Shown here: positions 1 through 10,309 of the stretch, piece by piece
Position numbering within the stretch: the first letter of the stretch is position 1
Layout: the number at the start of each line of letters is the position of its first letter
Assembly (NCBI RefSeq): GCF_000003605.2
Contig: NW_003138360.1
Span: 7,802 to 36,023, forward strand
DNA: 28,222 nucleotides
Direction of reading: 5' to 3'
Source: Saccoglossus kowalevskii
Lineage: Eukaryota; Hemichordata; Enteropneusta; Harrimaniidae
Notes under the pieces: generated by a model
Told to the model about the DNA's origin: nothing
The model's database searches: none
Seen by the model: only the letters and a program-made list of their open reading frames with translations
Made by a program: the position numbers and the translations under genes

Positions 1-143
1 TGTGTGTGCCTTATTTGACTGTAAAGTTAAAGTGACTTTCCCGATCCCGTACCTCAAGGGGACGTGATATAGAGACGAGACGAGTTCCCCCCCCCCCTGG
101 CAAGTGTGGAGAACCCGAGAGTACAGAAATTTCCCCCTGATAG
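1..143 (+). mobile_element. 3' part of an LTR (plus orientation), cut by window start
   Basis: This segment matches 17032-17168, the 3' portion of the solo LTR further right, in the same orientation and nearly base for base. Shared landmarks are the TTATTTGACTGTAAAGTTAA block, the GAGACGAGACGAG block and the final CCCCTGA(T/C)A. The copy here ends in TGATA instead of the TGACA terminus and carries a longer C-run near 88-98. The 5' part of this copy would lie outside the window. It abuts an inverted LTR fragment at about 144. Confidence 0.85.
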
Positions 144-492
144 TACTCTCCAAGACCAACTCAAACTCTCTTTATTCATTTTCAAAACTCTAACCAATTA
201 CAATACATTTAAAAGACAATAAGGCGTAACCTTCAATCATACAGCCAATCACACTAAGTACTGAATACGTCATATCTTTTGATTAATCGTTCACTACATT
301 AATAACTACGAATACCAACTGTCAGAAATCGTAGTCAGAATAGCGACGGTTATCTCGTAATTAGTTCCAAATCACTGAGCCAAGTTCCGTCTAAAACTTC
401 AAATAGGCCTAAACGATGGCAGACATAACACAGCAATTCAGCTAATAACTAATTAAGTCGGCCAACAGATACACGAAAACTAATTCATGACA
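144..492 (-). mobile_element. 5' part of the same LTR family, inverted and truncated
   Basis: Read on the minus strand, this segment starts with TGTCATGAATTAG at 492 and follows the right-hand LTR (16530 to about 16862) closely. The similarity stops soon after the AATAAA (minus strand, 171-176) and the GAGTTGGTCTTGG block. The downstream third of the LTR is missing, and at about 144 the sequence runs into the end of a plus-oriented LTR. This looks like a nested insertion or a rearrangement breakpoint. No internal retrotransposon genes are seen. Confidence 0.88.
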
Positions 493-1149
493 TTACTGTC
501 ACACTGTTTGTGCTACGGAAAGTAACACAAAAGTTTCTCACTTTGAAAACAGCCATAATCTACAAACTCAGCCAACCAACGCGTACGCTTTCGTCGTGTT
601 CGAAAATCGAACATCTCCATGGCAATGTTTTATTGGGCGTCTTTGAAAGTATAAGATCTTGTGGTGACAGAGATATATTCGTAGAAATAGAACTCTGTGT
701 GGGGGATTGACCCGGGGATTGACCGCCCTCTTGTGACTTGGTGCGCCATGACACTCGAGGCTGAAACCAGTGGCGAATCCAGAAAAAGGCGGCGCGCTCC
801 TATTGACGGTCCGCGCACCTCCGGTAGGTTGGGTTTGTCAATTGATTTGTAATATTTTTTGCGGACTGAACCAGCAAAATTGTATCGTTGCAGAGGAACA
901 AAAGCGAGGCTTGGCTCCGTCACGTGATAAGAATGAATGAACGTATATATTTAAACATTTTATATACAATCAAAATTATTAAAAAATACATGCCTGAGAA
1001 AAAATAGCAACATTGAAGATAGTAATGATATATGTTATGGTAAATCCGACAAGCGCCATCTGTGACATACTAGTACTCGGCGGTGTTTATGTAATAGGAT
1101 TGTTAGGACGACTGCCAGTACATATGTATAAGTATATGTTGCTCTATAG
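493..1149. other. Gene-free stretch between LTR composite and possible exon
   Basis: I see no convincing coding sequence or RNA gene here. Short ORFs at 510-710 (+) and 630-923 (-) overlap each other and show no known motif or splice context. The stretch from about 940 onward is AT-rich. Confidence 0.5.
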
Positions 1150-1437
1150 GTTACATTGTCGGCGGTAGAGGACTGCAACTATCTCTCTTGGCAAAGGAAA
1201 GACCTCGAGTGTTATTTAAAGAAGACCACTTCCATAAAAGGAATATTCGACAGCATCATTGGAAAAGACATATCCAAGAAATTGTTTGCTATGAACGAGT
1301 ACGCACTGAGCTTGGATGGAGACAACGAAAATGTGAAATGCATGGATGACGGGATGAATGTTACATCTGACAGCCAACCGACTCAGAAGCCTCATCCTCC
1401 AGCAACAAGGGGGAATAGCGGAGTGTCTCAGATATAG
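1150..1437 (+). CDS. Possible coding exon of an unknown gene, ending in TAG at a splice donor
   Basis: An open frame runs from a plausible acceptor (CTCTATAG, exon start 1150) to a TAG stop at 1435-1437. It has about 95 codons and begins V-T-L-S-A-V-E-D-C. There is no ATG near the front, so it would be an internal or last exon. Composition looks protein-like: Lys/Asp-rich, four Cys, and a Pro/Thr/Ser-rich end with QPTQKPHPPATRG. I do not recognise the family. The stop codon is followed directly by GTAAAG, a good donor, so the exon-intron border coincides with the stop. That may mean a mutated or broken exon, a chance donor, or a true last exon. Earlier exons may lie left of the window or have been lost where the LTRs sit. 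Confidence 0.4.
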   Translation, partial: VTLSAVEDCNYLSWQRKDLECYLKKTTSIKGIFDSIIGKDISKKLFAMNEYALSLDGDNENVKCMDDGMNVTSDSQPTQKPHPPATRGNSGVSQI

Positions 1438-1447
1438 GTAAAGTTAC

Positions 1448-1494
1448 TTAAAGCCCATCTGGCGCATGCGCAGGTGACGACTCCCCCGCCTTAA
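1448..1494. repeat. Short TTAA-flanked foldback repeat (deleted copy)
   Basis: This 47-bp piece begins TTAAAGCCCATCTGG and ends GACTCCCCCGCCTTAA. The CGCATGCGCAGGTGACGACT block matches the right end of the full-length element at 14333-14459. Both ends carry TTAA. It looks like an internally deleted copy. Confidence 0.65.
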
Positions 1495-1666
1495 TAATTT
1501 CATTACATCGGAATTACGGAACAAATTATAACTTGTATGCACGTTACTATGGCGACGTACAAATTCGTCGTTATAGATTCCTGAGATTATTCGCTGTTGG
1601 ACATTATCCATACACACAGAGTAAAACAATTATACTTTTTGTTTATTTGTTTTTTCTGTCTGCCAG

Positions 1667-1815
1667 GAGCTATATCTGAAAAGAGTGAGTATTCTGATGA
1701 AGAGGAACGTCTGGGCAGAGGAAAAATTGAAGAAGAAGAAGAAACCAAAATTAAATCTCGTGCTTTTCCGAGTTATACCATTACGTGTTTAATACGAGAT
1801 GATATGAAGTCATGA
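1667..1815 (+). CDS. Possible acidic last exon of an unknown gene
   Basis: A pyrimidine-rich tract and acceptor (TTTTTTCTGTCTGCCAG) precede an open frame that ends in TGA at 1813-1815. The product is strongly charged: an acidic block ISEKSEYSDEEERLGRG, then a Glu run and a Lys/Arg-containing end. The exon needs one base from an upstream exon (phase 1). The preceding candidate exon at 1150-1437 ends in phase 0 with a stop, so the two do not join directly and an intermediate exon or another partner would be required. No family is recognised, and low-complexity acidic frames can arise by chance. Confidence 0.3.
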
Positions 1816-1976
1816 TGACATCACAGTTGGTTTATATAGGGTTTATCTTATTATTTGTGTGTAGTTAGAATATAATAGTATATTTATTTAACAGAAGGGT
1901 GTGAATATATTGACAGTCACGTGTTAGTACCATTGTAGTGAAATGTGTGCGAGGGAATTGTCAAATATATGCTTGA

Positions 1977-2002
1977 ATATATATATATATATATATATAT
2001 AT
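1977..2002. repeat. (AT)n microsatellite
   Basis: A pure run of alternating A and T directly visible in the sequence, in intergenic DNA. Confidence 0.9.
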
Positions 2003-2304
2003 GCTATTAAGTTATTTTCATGTCTAATTCATCAGTCACTCTTTAGCACAAAATCACCATTGCATTTTTCTGACTCGGTTTTATCACTATAGCAACAAGA
2101 AGCAATGTGTTGCTTATCGAAGCCAAGTGTCCTGTATGATATATGAAAAATGAGCCAAATTTCACAAAAAGCCAAAAATGAAAATACTATTCATGAATAT
2201 AATGATAAAATGTGGGGTATTTTTTGTTATGCAAACAGAACGTAGTACATTAAAGATCAACATACTAGACTACGAGAAATATGGCTTTGTAATACCCATT
2301 TATA

Positions 2305-2350
2305 TTATGTCGCGCCCTCTGGCGGCGAATTGCTCATATGACGTCATAGG
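2305..2350 (-). repeat. GCGCCCTCT-type repeat end
   Basis: On the minus strand this reads GACGTCATATGAGCAATTCG, then CGCCAGAGGGCGCGACA. It is related to the plus-strand ends at 10588-10630, 17493-17540 and 21265-21310, sharing GACGTCA, a purine-rich spacer and (C)TAGAGGGCGCG. It is probably the terminus of a short non-autonomous repeat; the other end is not obvious. Confidence 0.5.
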
Positions 2351-3520
2351 GACAACTGTGATAGGTTGTGTAGTCGTTCGTCATATTTTATTAAAATTGT
2401 TTATTAATTGACGTCGACTAAAAATTATGTCCGTACGTCACATGTGAGCGTTTCGTCACTAAACGCATATGAATGATAATATCAGGTTTTATCCTGAGGT
2501 GGCATACATATACCCACCAGGAGGAAGTTGCTTGACAAATATTTTCATTTGCATATATTAATATTCATGGAAATGAACAAATAATCTTTTCTGTAATACT
2601 GTGCCAAAATGTTTTCCGAATACCAATATAGTAGTTCTAAATTAATGAAAAATAATAGAAAAACTGATGCAAAAGTTTTTTGTAGACGCCTTTTTGGTCA
2701 GAATCCAGAAAACATTTATTTTTAACGCAATCATAGCAAGTTACGAAATTCATGCAGAATGCAGAGGCAAGTTGATAATTCACTCTTTATTGCTCAAAAT
2801 TGCACATAATGTTTTCAATAACTCAAGTTTAAAAGTGACAAGTTACCTAATACGCAATTTCAAATGGAACAATTTGAACGTAATAAAATCACGCGTGGAA
2901 ACTATCCCTGCAAGAAACTACTAGCGCCGACTAGTTGTCGACTGAATTGTTTTGCAAGACACAATTTTAGAACCTGTATATTTCTATGTAATGTTTCCAA
3001 TTTTTGTTGAGAATTATATTATTAAATTATATAAAAGCAATTGCTGAAATGATTTCATATATTCGAAAAAAGGAAGTTGTTAGCCTACAGATGATTGACC
3101 TTGAAACATTCCATTCAGATCGTACGGTGTCCTCTATGCCAGTCTCCCTCTGCATATACCCGATGGCATATAATGGCCCCAAAAAATCACACATCCTACT
3201 ACTGTTTTGAGGTTTACCTTTGCTATCAATGACAATTTCTCTATTTATATATTCCAATGCAAAACATGGCATTAGATAAAATAAGATAAATTATTGCTGT
3301 TGCTAGGACAACAACACCCTGTAAATACTAGGGTGTGTAACCTGAGAGGGCGCTATGCCAACTGTGTCAGACGAGCAGCTGACTATAAATAATCTGAAGT
3401 TTTCGAGGTCACGCAGCCAGAATCCATATGTTGCCAGCCATATCAGTCAGTGACTGAAATCATAATATAAAATCTAACGACCCTTGTACAACACTATCAT
3501 AACTCACTCGTATATTTATT

Positions 3521-3575
3521 GGACAACTGTCCAAATGTCATTTAAAGGTCATCGGTCCGTCACTAGACGCATATG
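3521..3575 (+). repeat. Dispersed direct repeat, copy 1
   Basis: The core AAATGTCATTTAAAGGTCAT recurs at 3741-3796 with the same flanking GACAACT / GAACAACT context. The tail CCGTCACTAGACGCATATGA recurs as TCGTCACTAAACGCATATGA at 2452-2471. It belongs to a short interspersed family of unknown type. Confidence 0.65.
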
Positions 3576-3740
3576 AAAAAAAGGTATTAGAAGTCTTTGT
3601 GATATTAATAAAACCTTCGCCACGCAAAACTTACGTCATTATAAAAAATAGTTTTCCTCAAACAAGTGATTTGACTGATTTGGAAATACTTTAATTGTTG
3701 ACTTTGTGATCAATAATAATACAAGGTTGTATCGCATTTT

Positions 3741-3796
3741 GAACAACTCTACAAATGTCATTTAAAGGTCATTTATAATTTGTCCGTTCGGTCGCT
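3741..3796 (+). repeat. Dispersed direct repeat, copy 2
   Basis: It carries the same AAATGTCATTTAAAGGTCAT core as 3521-3575, about 220 bp downstream, followed by a variant TTTGTCCGTTCGGTCGC instead of GGTCCGTCACTAGACGC. Confidence 0.65.
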
Positions 3797-4677
3797 ATAT
3801 ACCGTGGCTATTACAACAGGTGGTCCAGTGATGCGCTGTAACTACAGCGCGGATTTATAACGGGGTAAGTTACACATTTTATGTATTCTAAGCACGCTGT
3901 TATGTTGAGTAAGGCGTATACACATTTTGAGTCTGGGCAGTGCGTTGACCATTACAGCATTATTAAAACACCGATTATATCAGGACACACACGTCCCATC
4001 TCCGTGACTCCCAAACCTCACACCCAAATATTACATTGGACCATTGCATTAAAGGAATGCACTCACGTAACGATATTATAGTGCGAACAAAGCGTAGAAC
4101 ATATACGCATGTAGGCTTCGCAAACCGCGCATTTGTGATTAAAGAAATAGGAAATATGCTTATCAATTAGTTCCTGTGTAGCGTTGCCATTTCATGTTAG
4201 TAAACAACAAAAAGACAGCATGCCAGCACGATTACTAAAATTAACCGTGATGCCAGTATTTAGAATGGGAATGGGTTTCGATGTGACGTGCGTTGAGGGG
4301 TTTGGGTTTGCGTTGGGGGAGGCAATATCATTACGCGGCAGGAAAAACGTAGAGACGAAATAATACCTGGTAAATACAATTGATCAAGACTAAAGGCAAA
4401 AATGGACAGGACATGCATAAAAACATGAGTTGGGCCTGAAATAGGTTATCTCAAAGGTCCATCGGTGTCTGTATATTTGAGGTCAGTTAGGCTAACGTTG
4501 CAACTGTCGCGGTATTTGGAACACGACAGAGTGTATACATGTACAAATTTGAACCTGTGACACAGGTATATTTCGAGTGGGGGATACGGGGGATACACTG
4601 AATTACGCCAACGAAAGGAAAAGAACTATGTGGTCTGCAATATGTAATTTGTTTCCAGTGCTTTATTTAGAACCAAC

Positions 4678-7600
4678 ATGACGACACAGCAACCACGACA
4701 GATCTGCGTAATTGGTGCCGGTGTGATCGGCCTTAGTACCGCCGTTAATATAATAGAAACCATACCAGATGTGGAAGTCACGGTAATCGCCGAACGTTTC
4801 TCCCCAAACACGACGAGTGATGTCGCTGCTGGGATATGGCTGCCACCCGATGCACGCGCGGAGCATGAGTTGGGCGAAGACGTACAGCGAATTAAGTATG
4901 GTTTTGTGTATTTTTTCAACAACAACAAATATATTTATTTCACACAGAAACGATCTTGTTATTTTTCTTCTAACCGGTTAAGTCATATACGACTATTAAT
5001 ATCGAATTAAAGCGGGAGGGTCGTCACCTGCGCACGCGCGGGAATTGAGTCCCAAGCCTTTGCGTTATATTTCAAAGTCGGCGATTACCGTCCGATATCA
5101 TTTTCATCATAAATTGGCTGCCATAAATTAAGACAATTAATAATAAACACATATTTCCTGTTTTCCTTAAAATTGCCAACCAACATAAAATATTGTTTGA
5201 AATATACACTCTACAGGAAGTGGTGTTTAGACTCACGTCGGCACATCCAAAGGTTACACAACAGTGAGGACGCGGCTGCAGCAGGGGTACAACTTATATC
5301 AGGATTTCATCTTTTTGAGAAACCTGAATATTCGCACGAGGTATGATAATAATTTGTAGCATTATTAAACAATCATTTGAATTGTTCTTTTAATGATCAA
5401 TGATTTCACGCGAAAGATTGTGATCATATAAATATTTATATACAAACTAAATGGTACTTTTTTCACATACAGGCTATATATGATAAAGACTTACTTTTCG
5501 GATATCAGATGTTGACAGGAACAAATAGAACGCCATTTCCACAATTTAGGTATATATAAATATATATATATATATTGGTATATATATTTAGATACATGTA
5601 TTATTCATTGTAATCTACAGTATATGTACATGGCAGGATCTATGCACGATTTACTTGGTGACGTCATAATTCTACACAAGCATGAATCTCCTGGTTATAG
5701 AAGACAACACAAACTATCCAGTCTTGTTGTCATCTGTTCCTATGGACATTGTAGGCTAATATTCTTTTGTAGATACATAATAATATACGAAATCAAATCT
5801 TCGTTCTTCAACTCTCAGTCGTATTGTGCCACATCGTTTTAAACTTGTTTTGTTTTGTTTTGTTTGCCCTAGAAATGGGTCTACTTTCACAACGTATATT
5901 GTCGAATGTGGCATATATTTGCCATGGTTGATGGCCAGGTAGGTCTTACTCCAATCTACTAGTACATGACGTAAGAGCTTTTTTTTATTACGATTACCCA
6001 AGTTAGATCATTCGTTTCTATGTCAGGGTACATAAAATCGAAAGACAAGCCTGAGTTTCAATGATGCACAATATCATGTTTTATCACGGACCTACAATTC
6101 CATGGCAACGTAAAACAGCTTTGTGTTTTATGTTACAGTATCGTATTTCGAAAACAAACTTTAAATGCTAAAAATTATTACCAAATAGCTATTTTTAGAT
6201 CAGTTCTATATAACACAGTGTTAATTAGCCTTATTCGTCATTTTTAAAAAGAAAAGGAAAATACCCCATCCTCACCTGTCACGAAATATACTTGTTTCAT
6301 CCTGCGTTGCCAGCCAACAATTTGAGATATGACGTAATATTTCCATCATAGGGTAATGATATCGGAAAGGCGTTCTAATAGCCACTAAAATGGCTGCCAT
6401 TTATTAAATCTATCATCATTTTCTTGACAAAGATGCTGTTGACGTTAAACCTAACATCATTATGGTAGCCGAGAGTATAATCGCAAAATGGATAAATTTG
6501 TGATTAAGTTTCTACCATAAGTAGTATTGAAAAAAACAAACAGTGAAATCATGTCATAGTTTACCATAAAAGACCGCATTGTGATATTCCTCTATAATGG
6601 AGTGTTTTTTTCATTCGATAGGTTCACAAGTCGAGGTGGACATATCATAAAACAGAAAGTTAATTCCTTGGAGGAACTGGTGGACAGATTTGATTTGGTA
6701 GTCACGTGTGTTGGTCTTGGAGCAAAGCCGTTGCTAGGCGATAGCTCCATGGTCGCTGTGCGCGGTCAGCTCATCAAGGTGAGACTCACAGCGTGTATAT
6801 TTGTCATCAGGGGTGTATTTCAATTAAATTGTTTATCAGAATATATTATGAGGTTATTACGAGGATACCGAAAAGTATACACTAAGACAATGGAGCTGAG
6901 GTCGATGCGACGTCGTACTGTCTGAGTGCATACTTTGCGGTATCCTCGTAATAACCTTGTAATACATCTTTTCCTCCCAATTATGGGAATGCCGAAATCC
7001 AAAAAGTTTAGAACGTTTCCTAATTTATGGTAGGATGAAAATACCCCGTAAAATACCGCAAAATTACGGCACGCTGTAACTTATAGCGTTACGGTGACAG
7101 ATGTATAATAATAATATTTAAGGCATAGGCAATTTAAATCATTTACTGGACGTAATTCAATTGGAACGAATTACGTTAATCGCAAATACCTAGTTTGTGA
7201 ACAATGCATGCATGCACACTTGCATCAGTGAGATATTTAATCTTGTAGTATCAAAAAATATTACCATTCAACATGATAATAGGCCATTCAACATAACGTC
7301 GGGAGGATATATGCAAATAAACTCTGGTGAGAAAAACGTTTCTGGGAATATACATTTGAAACGTATTATCATAAAATTAAATATAAAATGCTAAACATGT
7401 TTGTACCCATGGGACTATACTCAAAAGAATTTCCCAACATGTATTTAATTTTAAAAATATTTGTAGTACATGCTCAATATGTAGCGTATTTTATTGCATG
7501 TAAATGGCACAACGAACACATACATACGTTCAAAGGAGGTACATAATACGTTTCACGTGCTTTCACGTGGTGATTGATAATACCTTTTGATCTGTACTCG

Positions 7601-9532
7601 TGGAAAAAATATTGATAATATTTGGGATGAATAGTTATTCACTTATTCGTTGTATTTCTTTGTTTAAATAAATCATTTAACAAATTAAACACCTAAATAC
7701 ATGTGATTTCGGGTCGCAATATTTCAGCAATGGTAAATGCAAAATATTGATTTTAATTGCAAAATATTACGACCTAAAATACACCACCTTAAATATATAA
7801 AAGTTCTTATGTAAATTATTGGTATAGACTAAAAAGCAGACGCACACTACGTCGTTATAAGCAATAGTGTGCATTGTGTCATAATTTCTGTTTTAGGTCA
7901 AGGCACCGTGGTGCAAGAACTTCGTACGTGTCTTTGGTAGCCCCATGGAGCAAACATGTGCTTACATTTACCCGGGGTGAGTCTTTACATATATCCTAAC
8001 TCGCTTTCAGTCAGAATGTTGCGAACAATCGTAAATACTAGTATATACAAACATTAAGGCGCGGTAGTCGTCGCGCGGCGCGTGTTCGAATTTCATGTAA
8101 ACAAACAACGCATTTTACACGCGTTGTATACGTCGCTATACATCTCATATCGAACAAGATGTGGCACGACGACTGCCGCCCATTAATTTTATCAGCCCTG
8201 AAATGACATTGAAACAAGTACTAGTAACACATACCTACAAGTATATACTCTACGCATGCGTAGTAAGTGGCACGAACTTGCTTTCGTTTCAGCATGCGCA
8301 ATAAATAGATCTTTTACAAAACTTGATCCACAAAAAATTTAGACCGTTCGTCGAATACGCGTATAGTATTATAGCTGCATACCTATGCCTTGCATATAGT
8401 ACTGTAATTTACAGTGTCACTTGTTTTAGTTTCACGCTCCATGGCCGTGATTCCATGAGGATTTGGTGAACATGCACAGCATGGAAACCCGTTATCAATT
8501 TTGTTCTATTCCTGATAGAATAAATCATGTAAGTTTAGGTGGAACTAATCAAGAAAATTACTGTAGCGAAGAAAACGACCAACAAGATATTGACAGAATA
8601 TGGAAAAACTGCATTTCAGTAATTCCGGCGTTAAAGGTACGTGTATCTTTTATGCCACAATCGCTATGCATTGATACATTGGGTTATTGCCAAAGAATTA
8701 TTTTTTTGTTTGATTTTTACTACCGTGAAAAATGTATTTTATTTTATTTTTTCATTTTATAGAACACAGAGTCGCGTTATACAGCAGGTCTACGTCCAGT
8801 AAGGAAACGTGGTGTTAGGTTAGAACCGGAATCATTCCAGTATGGGCAAAAGTCAATTAAGGTGAAACCCTACATATATTTTAATTATTGTGAAGTTTAT
8901 ACCGAATTATCCAATTATTCATACCTTTAATAAGAATACAGTTAGTCTTCCTCCGGCGACTGTAAAAACTATCACGACGCATTGCGTTTGACACGTGTTC
9001 CAAGCGACGTATACAGCCTGAGTGCGTTGTTTATTTCACTCAAAAATCGATCGCTTCCTATGTTAGATACTGTAGATCGTTTAACAATAATTCATTACAT
9101 GCCGTTGTTATTTTATTAGCTACGCCTTTCCACAGTATATCATTGTGGGCTACGAATGGTGCGTGCACTATTGCTAATGATGCCTATCACGGGACAGGGA
9201 GATATACTACCCTGACGATAACTCGGATATTTAACTTCCCATTAGTGTATACCCACTGTGGAGACCGCGTCTGGACGCCCCGTTAAAGGCTTCGCAAACT
9301 GTAATAAACTCTCTGTGAACACCAATAATTTGTTTATTTGGCGCGCAGACACAAGATTCTCATTTTAAGATGTCCTGTTGTTATTTTCTCTCATTGTCTT
9401 TAGGTTGTTCATAATTATGGTCATGGAAGTTATGGTGTTATTGTACACTGGGGATGTGCAATAGAAGCAACTCAACTGGTGGCTAGACAACTGGATTCAC
9501 TGAAACGCTCCCAAATTAAGTCAAATTTGTGA
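4678..9532 (+). CDS. DDO: D-aspartate oxidase-type flavoenzyme, copy A (nine exons)
   Basis: Peroxisomal FAD enzyme of the D-amino-acid oxidase family, which oxidatively deaminates D-Asp/D-Glu-type substrates. Exons: 4678-4895, 5217-5340, 5473-5549, 5873-5938, 6622-6778, 7897-7976, 8519-8636, 8763-8861 and 9404-9532, all with GT-AG borders and matching phases (2,0,2,2,0,2,0,0), giving 355 residues, close to animal DDO. Visible motifs: the dinucleotide fold [14 protein letters not shown] (residues 9-22), [12 protein letters not shown] for [28 protein letters not shown] with the substrate-carboxylate Arg, [18 protein letters not shown], and a C-terminal SNL resembling a PTS1. The ATG at 4678 follows an in-frame TAA upstream. 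The usual GGTRQ reads GGTNQ, so the Arg expected to help hold the acidic side chain is Asn. Exon 4 is diverged ([13 protein letters not shown]). DAO is the alternative; YIYPG and SNL favour DDO. Confidence 0.93.
5007..5057. repeat. Partial TTAA-flanked foldback element in DDO-A intron 1
   Basis: It begins TTAAAGCGGGAGGGTCGTCA and continues through GGGAATTGAGTCCCAAGC, matching the left part of the full element at 14333-14459. The right end is absent, so this is a 3'-truncated copy inside intron 1. Confidence 0.75.
5550..5592. repeat. AT-rich microsatellite-like tract in DDO-A intron 3
   Basis: Interrupted TATATA runs start directly at the exon 3 donor (GTATATATAAATATATATAT). This is simple sequence with no further signal. 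Confidence 0.8.
6851..6957. mobile_element. Foldback/MITE-like element in DDO-A intron 5
   Basis: Terminal inverted repeats of about 40 bp: the left end AGGTTATTACGAGGATACCG continues into AAAAGTATACACTAAGACA, and the right end is its near-perfect reverse complement, with few mismatches. The imperfect pairing extends outward to about 6844 and 6964. Only about 30 bp lie between the arms, and no coding capacity is present. It is unrelated in sequence to the TTAA family nearby. The single-stranded form or transcript would fold into a long hairpin. Confidence 0.85.
8054..8186. mobile_element. TTAA-flanked MITE in DDO-A intron 6
   Basis: Ends TTAAGGCGCGGTAGTCGTCG and (reverse complement of the right end) TTAATGGGCGGCAGTCGTCG are imperfect inverted repeats bounded by TTAA, the target site of piggyBac-type transposition. 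It is 133 bp, non-coding, and related to the copy at 13129-13241. Confidence 0.75.
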
Positions 9533-9596
9533 AGAAGAAAGAAGAAGAAAATACTTTTGTCACGTAATATCGTATTGTTGGAATGATATTCCAAAA

Positions 9597-9602
9597 AATA
9601 AA
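9597..9602 (+). terminator. Poly(A) signal of DDO-A
   Basis: An AATAAA hexamer lies 65 bases after the DDO-A stop codon. Position and context suit 3' end formation of that transcript. Confidence 0.7.
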
Positions 9603-9829
9603 GTTAATTGGAAAGAATTACAGTTGTTGTTTTAATGAAGAATTTATTAAAATGAGTGTTCTATGAATATTTGAGTATTTGTTGTTAATCGTGTACAAAT
9701 CCAAACGTAATTTTTTCACCACTTTATGAGTGAAGTGAATATTTCAATTGAAACGACAATCAGAGACCATAAAAATAAAATCATTTGTTTTGGTGTTGTC
9801 ATTGTGATTGTATGACAGACACAACAACA

Positions 9830-9905
9830 AAATAGTAACTTTAGGCACACACTCAAACAAATTCGAATGACATATGTCCGAGATTTTGACTCAAAGATTA
9901 GTACG
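9830..9905 (+). repeat. Direct repeat, copy 1
   Basis: It shares TAACTTT..GCACACACTC, GAATGA.ATATGTCC and TTTACTCAAAGAT-like blocks, in order, with 10053-10125 about 220 bp downstream. This appears to be an old local duplication. Confidence 0.6.
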
Positions 9906-10052
9906 AGGATACATTAAAGTCAAGTTGTAGGACAGATCTATTTTTTCTATTTTTTCTAGAGTGCAGGTGTGACCTGCCTGTCAGGTCTGAATAACATATG
10001 TAACCCCAAATCGAGGTCTAACTCGGTAATGAAAACGGATATCAAAAAACAA

Positions 10053-10125
10053 AAAATAACTTTGGTCCCACACTCGAGCTGAGTAGAATGAGATATGTCC
10101 AAGGTCTTTACTCCAAAATTTGTGT
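10053..10125 (+). repeat. Direct repeat, copy 2
   Basis: Diverged partner of 9830-9905 with the same order of blocks (ATAACTTTGGTCCCACACTC, then GAATGAGATATGTCC). It is followed by a GATG microsatellite. Confidence 0.6.
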
Positions 10126-10309
10126 ATGGATGGATGGATGGATGTACAGTAGGTACCGTATATTCACGTAGTGACATCATCACATACACATATTTATAAA
10201 TAAATGTTGCTGACAGTATCTGGAATCAAATTAATCATTGGTAACTATTATTGTGCCACGTAAATAGACCTGAATAGTAACAATTTGTAAGTCAATATAT
10301 ATACACCGT

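Larger units (their letters stand above)
1816..4640. other. Intergenic stretch upstream of DDO-A
   Basis: No supported gene. It contains an (AT)n microsatellite at about 1977-2002, a GCGCCCTCTGGCGGCG repeat end at about 2305-2350, and dispersed direct repeats at 2452-2473, 3521-3575 and 3741-3796. ORFs such as 2667-2924, 3004-3210 and 3881-4081 are AT-rich, lack splice or domain support, and look like chance. Confidence 0.55.

Noticed and set aside
2667-2924. 85-codon plus frame in the left intergenic region
   Set aside because: AT-rich, without known motifs, splice context or promoter; typical of chance frames in this sequence.
4626-4928. Minus-strand frames of 100 and 67 codons
   Set aside because: They are antisense shadows of DDO-A exon 1, which has a clear FAD-binding motif on the plus strand.
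6581-6925. Single 114-codon gene at 6581-6925
   Set aside because: Only 6622-6778 is coding (DDO-A exon 5). The rest reads through the acceptor and donor into intron and into the foldback element.
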